Of a stretch of 64,000 nucleotides of DNA, positions 59,085 through 64,000 are shown one piece after another. The stretch is taken from positions 81,413-145,412 of the forward strand of contig JGZV01000009.1 in assembly GCA_000741495.1 (NCBI GenBank), in the 5' to 3' direction. Position numbers and translations under genes: made by a program. Source of the stretch: Bifidobacterium thermophilum. GTDB lineage: Bacteria; Actinomycetota; Actinomycetes; Actinomycetales; Bifidobacteriaceae. The notes below the pieces were generated by a model. The model had not been told where the DNA came from, searched no databases, and saw nothing but the letters and a program-made list of their open reading frames with translations. Position 1 is the stretch's first letter. Every line of letters starts with the position of its first letter.

Positions 59085-59415
59085 CGGGCGGATATGTGTA
59101 GGCGGACGAGGGCGGCTTGACCTCCGCCACCTCGTCCGACGGTATCTGCCTGCCGGTATCTGTCTGCAGTGTGACTGCCCGGTCGCACAGCCGTTCGGTT
59201 TCGCTCCCGCCGCCGGTTCTGTCCCGTGATATCTGTCTGCGGTGTGACTGTCCGGTGGCACGGCAGGCAGATATCCTTGCCCTGGTCAACTTGACGTCTG
59301 ATACTTGTCCGCCGTGTGACTGTGGTGTCGCACAGTGTCGGGTTGTCGGGTGATTCGGCTGGTGTCTTGCGGCTATCTGTCCGCCGTGTAACCGCCCGGT
59401 CGCACAACCGCGTGA
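59085..59415. repeat. 72-73-bp-period hairpin repeat array 3
   Basis: The 469-bp gap between the GH36-like and GH13 genes starts with five units. The core GTGTGACTGCCCGGTCGCAC (a 7-bp stem GTGTGAC/GTCGCAC with one G-T pair) begins at 59096 (degenerate), 59169, 59242, 59314 and 59386, that is every 73, 73, 72 and 72 bp. Units are preceded by a related ATCTGTCYGC element. The rest of the gap, to 59539, holds no gene; the following start has AAGGAG. Confidence 0.75.
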
Positions 59416-59539
59416 TTCCGCCTGCGACCCCGCCCGAATATCTTTCCCCGCGCACCCGGCACGCCAGCAATAGGAATGAAAACGTATGCATCGTACGATA
59501 ATCCCAGCAAAACAACACCAGACAGCAAAGGAGCTTGCC

Positions 59540-61366
59540 ATGACCAATTTCAATCGTCCGGCCCTTCCCGCCGGTGTCCGCACGAATGGGGCGTCCACCA
59601 GCCCGTGGTGGGCGAACGCCGTGGTGTACCAGATTTACCCGCGTAGCTTCCAAGACACCGATGGCGATGGCCTCGGCGATATCAAGGGCATCACCCGCCG
59701 CTTGGACTATCTCGCCGACCTGGGCGTTGATGTGCTGTGGCTGAGCCCGGTCTACAAGTCCCCGCAGGACGACAACGGCTACGATATCGCGGATTACCAG
59801 AGCATCGACCCGATGTTCGGCACACTTGATGACATGGACGAGCTGCTTGCGCAGGCGCATCAGCGCGGCCTGAAAATCGTGATGGATCTGGTCGTCAACC
59901 ACACGTCCGACGAGCACGCATGGTTCCAAGCGAGCCGCGACAAGAACGACCCGCACGCCGACTGGTATTGGTGGCGTCCCGCCCGTCCCGGCCATGAGCC
60001 GGGCACGCCGGGTGCCGAGCCAAACCGTTGGGGCTCGTATTTCGGCGGTTCCGCATGGCAGTATGACCCCAAGCGCGGCGAGTATTTCTTCCACCAGTAT
60101 TCCCCGAAGCAGCCTGACCTCAACTGGGAAAACCCGCAGGTGCGCCAGGCGGTCTACCAGATGATGAACTGGTGGCTCGACCGTGGTATCGACGGTTTCC
60201 GCATGGACGTCATCACGCAGATTTCCAAGCGCGTCGACCCCAACGGCAAGCTTCCGGGCGAACCTGGCAGCCAAATCGAGGATTATCCCGCCGGTCCCGA
60301 CGGCTACTCGTCCCCGTTCCCGTTCTGCTCCGACGGCCCACGTCTCGACGAGTTCCTCAAAGAAATGCACCGCGAGGTGTTCGACGGCCGCGAAGGCTAT
60401 CTCACGGTTGGTGAGGCGCCAGGCGTCGCCCCGCAGCGCAATGAGCAGATCACGGACCCCGCCGCACGCGAACTGGACATGCTGTTCATGTTCGAGCATG
60501 TTGATGTTGATTGCGAGAACGGCACGAAGTGGAATCCGACCCCGCTTGATCTGCCGAAGCTGAAGCGTACGCTTGCCGCCCAGCAGGATGCGGTCGCGAA
60601 GAAGGGCTGGGTGAGCCTGTTCTTCGACAACCACGACCAGCCGCGCGTCGTGTCCCGCTGGGGCGATGACTCTACGGAGGAGAACCGCGTCCATTCCGCC
60701 AAGGCGCTGGCGATGCTGCTGCACATGCATCGTGGCACGCCCTACATTTACGAGGGTGAGGAGCTTGGCATGACGAACGCGCATTTCACCCGGCTCGACC
60801 AGTATCGCGACCTTGAATCCCTGAACATGTTCCACCAGCGTGTCGAGCAGGCGCATATCCAGTCCGCCGAATCGATGATGGACGCGCTCGCCAAGCGCAG
60901 CCGTGACAACGCCCGCACCCCGATGCAGTGGGACGCTTCGACCTACGCCGGCTTCACCGCCGCCGATGCTCCCAAGGAACCGTGGATCAGCGTCAATCCG
61001 AACCATACGACGGTCAACGCGCAAGCCCAGCAGGATGACCCGGATTCGGTGTTCTCCTTCTTCAAGCAGCTGATTGCGCTGCGGCACGACGACCCGGTCG
61101 TATCCGCCGGCGACTGGCATCTGCTCGACGAGTCCGACCCGCAGGTGTACGCCTTCACCCGCACGCTGGGCGATGAGCGTCTGCTGGTCGCCGTGAACCT
61201 GTCCGGGAAAGACGCCCGCATTCCGGATGACACCGCAGCCGCGCTCGCCGTAGCCGCCAATCAGTCGACCGACATCGTGCTGACGTCCTATGATCCGCAG
61301 CATTCCGCCGATTCGCTAGCTGCGCGCACGCTGTCCCCATGGGAGGCGGTGACCGTCAGGCTGTAA
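59540..61366 (+). CDS. Alpha-glucosidase / oligo-1,6-glucosidase, GH13
   Basis: A 608-aa intracellular GH13 enzyme. Catalytic residues are all present: the nucleophile Asp in GIDGFRMDVITQI, the acid/base Glu in YLTVGEAPG, and the stabilising Asp in FFDNHDQPR. The family cleaves alpha-1,6 or alpha-1,4 glucosidic bonds in small sugars such as isomaltose, panose or sucrose. AAGGAG precedes the ATG at 59540. It shares the DGDGLGDIKGITRRLDYL block with the broken GH13 gene upstream, so it may compensate for it. Confidence 0.93.
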   Translation: MTNFNRPALPAGVRTNGASTSPWWANAVVYQIYPRSFQDTDGDGLGDIKGITRRLDYLADLGVDVLWLSPVYKSPQDDNGYDIADYQSIDPMFGTLDDMDELLAQAHQRGLKIVMDLVVNHTSDEHAWFQASRDKNDPHADWYWWRPARPGHEPGTPGAEPNRWGSYFGGSAWQYDPKRGEYFFHQYSPKQPDLNWENPQVRQAVYQMMNWWLDRGIDGFRMDVITQISKRVDPNGKLPGEPGSQIEDYPAGPDGYSSPFPFCSDGPRLDEFLKEMHREVFDGREGYLTVGEAPGVAPQRNEQITDPAARELDMLFMFEHVDVDCENGTKWNPTPLDLPKLKRTLAAQQDAVAKKGWVSLFFDNHDQPRVVSRWGDDSTEENRVHSAKALAMLLHMHRGTPYIYEGEELGMTNAHFTRLDQYRDLESLNMFHQRVEQAHIQSAESMMDALAKRSRDNARTPMQWDASTYAGFTAADAPKEPWISVNPNHTTVNAQAQQDDPDSVFSFFKQLIALRHDDPVVSAGDWHLLDESDPQVYAFTRTLGDERLLVAVNLSGKDARIPDDTAAALAVAANQSTDIVLTSYDPQHSADSLAARTLSPWEAVTVRL

Positions 61367-61391
61367 ACAATACAGCTGGGAAGAACCGGCT

Positions 61392-61428
61392 TGTCGTGCG
61401 GGCGCGGTGAATGAACGCCCGTACGACA
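61392..61428 (+). terminator. Terminator hairpin after GH13 gene
   Basis: TGTCGTGCGGGCG and CGCCCGTACGACA form a 13-bp stem with one wobble pair and an 11-nt loop, 25 bp after the stop codon. No T-run. Confidence 0.7.
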
Positions 61429-61485
61429 GCCGCCGGCCCGCTTCAAGTTGCGAGACGCGGCGGCTTACTTGTGCCTTGACGGTCT

Positions 61486-61491
61486 TACAAT
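61486..61491 (+). promoter_or_regulatory. -10 element TACAAT of ilvA (leaderless candidate)
   Basis: TACAAT is followed by exactly 7 nt and the ilvA ATG. No purine-rich ribosome site lies upstream, so transcription probably begins at the A of the start codon. Confidence 0.6.
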
Positions 61492-61498
61492 AACGATC

Positions 61499-62764
61499 AT
61501 GGAACAAAACGAGGTTCTCAAAGCATTGCAGCGCGATCATGCCGCTGAATTGAAGCAGGCCGCCCAGCGGCTCAAAGGCACGGCCAGGCACACGGAGATT
61601 ATTCCCTCCCCGGTGCTGTCCGACATGACCGGCCACCAGATTCTCCTCAAGCCGGAGAACCTGCAGGTTACCGGGTCGTTCAAGATCCGCGGCGCCTACA
61701 ACAAGATCGCTTCCCTGTCTGAGGACCAGCTGGCGCGCGGTATCGTCACCGCGTCCGCCGGCAATCATGCGCAGGGTGTCGCCTACGCCGCCCGTGAGCG
61801 TGGCGCGAAAGCGACTATCTGCATGCCCACCATCACCCCTCCGCTCAAGGTCGACGCCACGAAAGCCTATGGCGCTGACGTCGTCCTGCACGGTGATGTG
61901 TTCGACGAAGCTGCCGCGTACGCCCAGAAACTGAGCGATGAGCAGGGCATGATCTACGTGCCGCCGTTCGACGATTACGAGGTCATCTGCGGCCAAGGCA
62001 CCATCGCCATGGAAATCCTCGAAGATGTCCCGGATGTCACCGATATCGTCGTACCGCTCGGCGGCGGCGGCCTGGGCGCCGGCGTGGCGCTCGCCGTCAA
62101 GACATTCAAGCCCGAAGTCCGTGTGATCGGTGCGATTCCTGAAGGTTCTCCGGCGTTCAAGAATTCGTTTGCCGCGGGCCGCGTGGTTCCCGCCGACAAG
62201 GTGGTCACCTCGGCGGAGGGCGTCGCCGTCAAACGCCCGGGTGATTTGACCTTCGCTTTGCTCAATGAATTCTTGGATGATCTGATTACTGTTTCCGAGC
62301 GTGATATCAACGAGATGATTCTCTTGATGCTTGAGAAACATAAGCTCGTCGTCGAAGCCGCGGGCGCGGTGTCGCTCGCCGCATTGGAGCATTTGAACTT
62401 GCGTTCGCGTAAGTTCGCCTCCGCTCCCGGCCCGCATGTTGTCGTCCCGATTATGTCGGGCGGCAACATCGATACGGTCACCATCGGCGCGGTCATTCAG
62501 AAGGGTATGATCGCCCGCGGCCGCATCATGAACTTCGAGGTCGAGCTGCCCGATCTGCCGGGCCAGCTGCTCAAGGTCGCGCAAGTGTTGGCCGACCAGC
62601 GTGCCAATGTGATCGCCCTCGACCACGACCAGTTCAAGGCGTCCGGCCACTACACGAACGCGGTCGCTCTTGGTGTCACTGTTGAAACCAATGGCCCCGA
62701 TCATATCGATCGTGTGCTTGAGGCGCTGAAGCAGGCCGGTTTCGACCCCAAGCGCATCTACTGA
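61499..62764 (+). CDS. ilvA: Threonine ammonia-lyase (threonine dehydratase)
   Basis: PLP enzyme that converts threonine to 2-oxobutanoate and ammonia, the first step to isoleucine. PLP lysine in VTGSFKIRGAYNK, phosphate-binding loop in VPLGGGGLGAG, and a single C-terminal ACT-like domain (FEVELPDLPGQLLKVAQVLAD) that may sense isoleucine or another amino acid. 421 aa from the ATG at 61499. A catabolic (TdcB-type) role is possible because of the short regulatory domain. Confidence 0.93.
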   Translation: MEQNEVLKALQRDHAAELKQAAQRLKGTARHTEIIPSPVLSDMTGHQILLKPENLQVTGSFKIRGAYNKIASLSEDQLARGIVTASAGNHAQGVAYAARERGAKATICMPTITPPLKVDATKAYGADVVLHGDVFDEAAAYAQKLSDEQGMIYVPPFDDYEVICGQGTIAMEILEDVPDVTDIVVPLGGGGLGAGVALAVKTFKPEVRVIGAIPEGSPAFKNSFAAGRVVPADKVVTSAEGVAVKRPGDLTFALLNEFLDDLITVSERDINEMILLMLEKHKLVVEAAGAVSLAALEHLNLRSRKFASAPGPHVVVPIMSGGNIDTVTIGAVIQKGMIARGRIMNFEVELPDLPGQLLKVAQVLADQRANVIALDHDQFKASGHYTNAVALGVTVETNGPDHIDRVLEALKQAGFDPKRIY

Positions 62765-62790
62765 CGCGTTCTTGCCGGTCATTCGGTATG

Positions 62791-62833
62791 GCGAAGGTCC
62801 CGGAATTCTTGGATTCAAGGTTCCGGGGCCTTC
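62791..62833. terminator. Bidirectional terminator ilvA / sirtuin gene
   Basis: CGAAGG-CCCGGAA with TTCCGGG-CCTTCG forms a long stem with one mismatch between the convergent genes, followed by a pyrimidine-rich stretch. Confidence 0.8.
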
Positions 62834-62874
62834 GTGTTTCCTCCGTTGTCTTCTGTCCGATGCAGGCTTAGCGG

Positions 62875-63642
62875 CTACTGTTCATCCGCCTGAGCTTCGG
62901 CGATGGTCTCGTCCACCAGCTTCGGCAGCGCGACGGCGATATCCTCATGGATGAGCCGCGTGGCGATATTGTCGTACTGTGTTTTGCCCATATTCATGAT
63001 GGTGACGGGCACGCCGGCCTGTGCGGCGACTGGGGCGAGTGACGCCGCCGGGAACACCTCAAGCGTCGAGCCGATCACCCAGAACTCGTCCGCCTGTGAG
63101 ACGAGCCGCATCGATTTCTCCATCGCCCCATCCGGCAGCATTTCACCGAAGTACACGACATCCGTCTTGATGATGCCGTTGCACGGCATGTCGCCTTGGT
63201 ACTTAAGACGGCGATGGCAGTGCGGATCAGGTTCCTCGTCAAGGCGGGCCATGATGTCCGCTGTGTCGTATTTCGCGTGGCACTTCATGCAGTGGGACGT
63301 GCCGATGGTGCCGTGCAGGTTCACGATGATATCCGGCGAATTTCCGGCTTTCTCGTGCAGTGCGTCGAAGTTCTGCGTGGCCAGGAGCGTCAGGAGCCCC
63401 GCCTTCTCAAGTTTGACGAGCGCCTTGTGCGCGGCGCCAGGCTGGGCGTTCCACACGGGGGATTCTTTCTGCCAACGCCACGAATATTCGCGATCCTTCT
63501 GATTGGTGAGGAACGCGTCGATGTCGTAGACCTTGGTCTGCTCGGGGTGTTTGGTCCACACGCCGTCGGGCCCGCGGAAATCTGGGATGCCGGCTGATGT
63601 CGAGATGCCGGCTCCGGTTAATACTGCAATCTTTTTGCTCAT
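62875..63642 (-). CDS. Sir2-family NAD-dependent protein deacetylase
   Basis: A 255-aa sirtuin that removes acyl groups from lysine using NAD. Present: GAGISTSAGIPDFRG (NAD loop), TQNFDALHEKAG, catalytic His in NLHGT, and GSTLEVFPAASL. The zinc-site region is HCMKC followed by CHRRLKYQGDMPC; the second Cys pair is spaced 12 residues apart rather than the usual 2-4, a deviation that might affect zinc binding. Confidence 0.9.
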   Translation of the reverse strand: MSKKIAVLTGAGISTSAGIPDFRGPDGVWTKHPEQTKVYDIDAFLTNQKDREYSWRWQKESPVWNAQPGAAHKALVKLEKAGLLTLLATQNFDALHEKAGNSPDIIVNLHGTIGTSHCMKCHAKYDTADIMARLDEEPDPHCHRRLKYQGDMPCNGIIKTDVVYFGEMLPDGAMEKSMRLVSQADEFWVIGSTLEVFPAASLAPVAAQAGVPVTIMNMGKTQYDNIATRLIHEDIAVALPKLVDETIAEAQADEQ

Positions 63643-63831
63643 ACCTCAGGAATACCACGCTGTGATGTCCGTTTGTGGTGGGTTGTTGGGTGCGACGCGC
63701 CGTGTTTTTGGTGTTGTTTTGGTGTTTGGTTGTTTGGTCTGTGTGTTTTGGTGTGTGGTGTGGGTGTTTTCGACACGCCGGTGTTTGGTTGGTTTTTCTG
63801 GGGGTTTGTGGGGTGTTTGGTGGTGGTGGGG

Positions 63832-64000
63832 TTGCGTGGGTGTGGTGGGTGGTGTATGTTGTTCTCTTGCTGCCGCTCGCGGGCCGGCCTTCTTCGGGGG
63901 GGTGTGGTTTTGCGGGTGTGTGGTGGTGGTTTGAGAACTCAAGAGCGTGTCTGTACTACTTCTTTTTATAGTCAATGATTGCCAGTCCGGTCCCCGCTTC
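63832..64000 (+). promoter_or_regulatory. Probable rRNA operon promoter and leader
   Basis: TTGCGT at 63832-63837 and TATGTT at 63855-63860 are spaced by 17 bp, followed by a leader with TTTGAGAACTCAA near 63930, the kind of box found ahead of 16S rRNA genes in Actinobacteria. The 16S gene itself would start beyond the right edge. The 190 bp before it (63643-63831) hold no gene and are almost pure G and T on this strand. Confidence 0.6.

Noticed and set aside
59048..61303. 751-aa minus-strand frame over the GH13 gene
   Set aside because: It is antisense to an intact, motif-complete GH13 enzyme and begins in the middle of it.
63673..63978. Open frames in the right-end G/T-rich tract
   Set aside because: The Cys/Trp/Val/Gly-only composition follows from G/T-only sequence and the frames run into the rRNA leader.

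Overview
The window is the replication-origin region of a Bifidobacterium chromosome (high-GC Actinobacteria). The evidence is the gene order recF-dnaN-oriC-dnaA-rpmH-rnpA-yidD-yidC-jag-rsmG-parA-parB, many TTATCCACA DnaA boxes, actinobacterial parS sites, the murJ-pseudokinase fusion, an RpfB-type G5 protein, and carbohydrate loci built from GH13/GH36 enzymes, ABC importers and ROK/LacI regulators. I cannot name the species from sequence alone.

Layout. 0-13 kb holds replication and segregation genes: dciA, recF, dnaN and dnaA on the minus strand, oriC between dnaN and dnaA, then rpmH to parB on the plus strand with a parS cluster before parA and three more parS sites inside parB. 12.6-31 kb holds cell-envelope and housekeeping genes: trxB, murJ, a DUF6049 protein, a NUDIX hydrolase, pcnA (frameshifted), a LytR_C protein, ispE, rsmA, an RpfB-like hydrolase, tRNA-Thr, a DsbA-like thioredoxin and a membrane Ser/Thr kinase. 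31-43 kb holds an MsmK-type sugar-importer ATPase, a DUF4032 protein, rlmB, a P-type ATPase with a shifted 5' end, an esterase, a Na+/H+ antiporter and tadA. 43-61 kb is a carbohydrate region: a GH36 alpha-galactosidase, a TauE exporter, a NarL-type two-component system, a ROK regulator with a three-gene sugar importer that lacks its own ATPase, remnants of a LacI regulator and a GH13 enzyme, a second GH36 enzyme and an intact GH13 glucosidase. The right end carries ilvA, a sirtuin, and what looks like the promoter and leader of an rRNA operon whose genes lie outside the window.

How the parts fit. The importer, the two GH36 enzymes and the GH13 enzyme together suggest uptake and hydrolysis of raffinose-family or alpha-1,6-linked sugars; MsmK, about 20 kb away, is a plausible ATPase partner. 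The lacI/GH13 remnants show that a second divergent alpha-glucoside module has been lost by deletion.

Most unusual signals. Three intergenic arrays of short hairpin repeats recur every 72-74 bp, each starting just after the 3' end of a gene. Three exact parS sites are embedded in the parB reading frame. Two genes carry one-base homopolymer shifts. Several genes have a -10-like hexamer exactly 7 nt before ATG, which suggests leaderless transcripts. A 27-bp direct repeat duplicates the end of an ABC permease gene.
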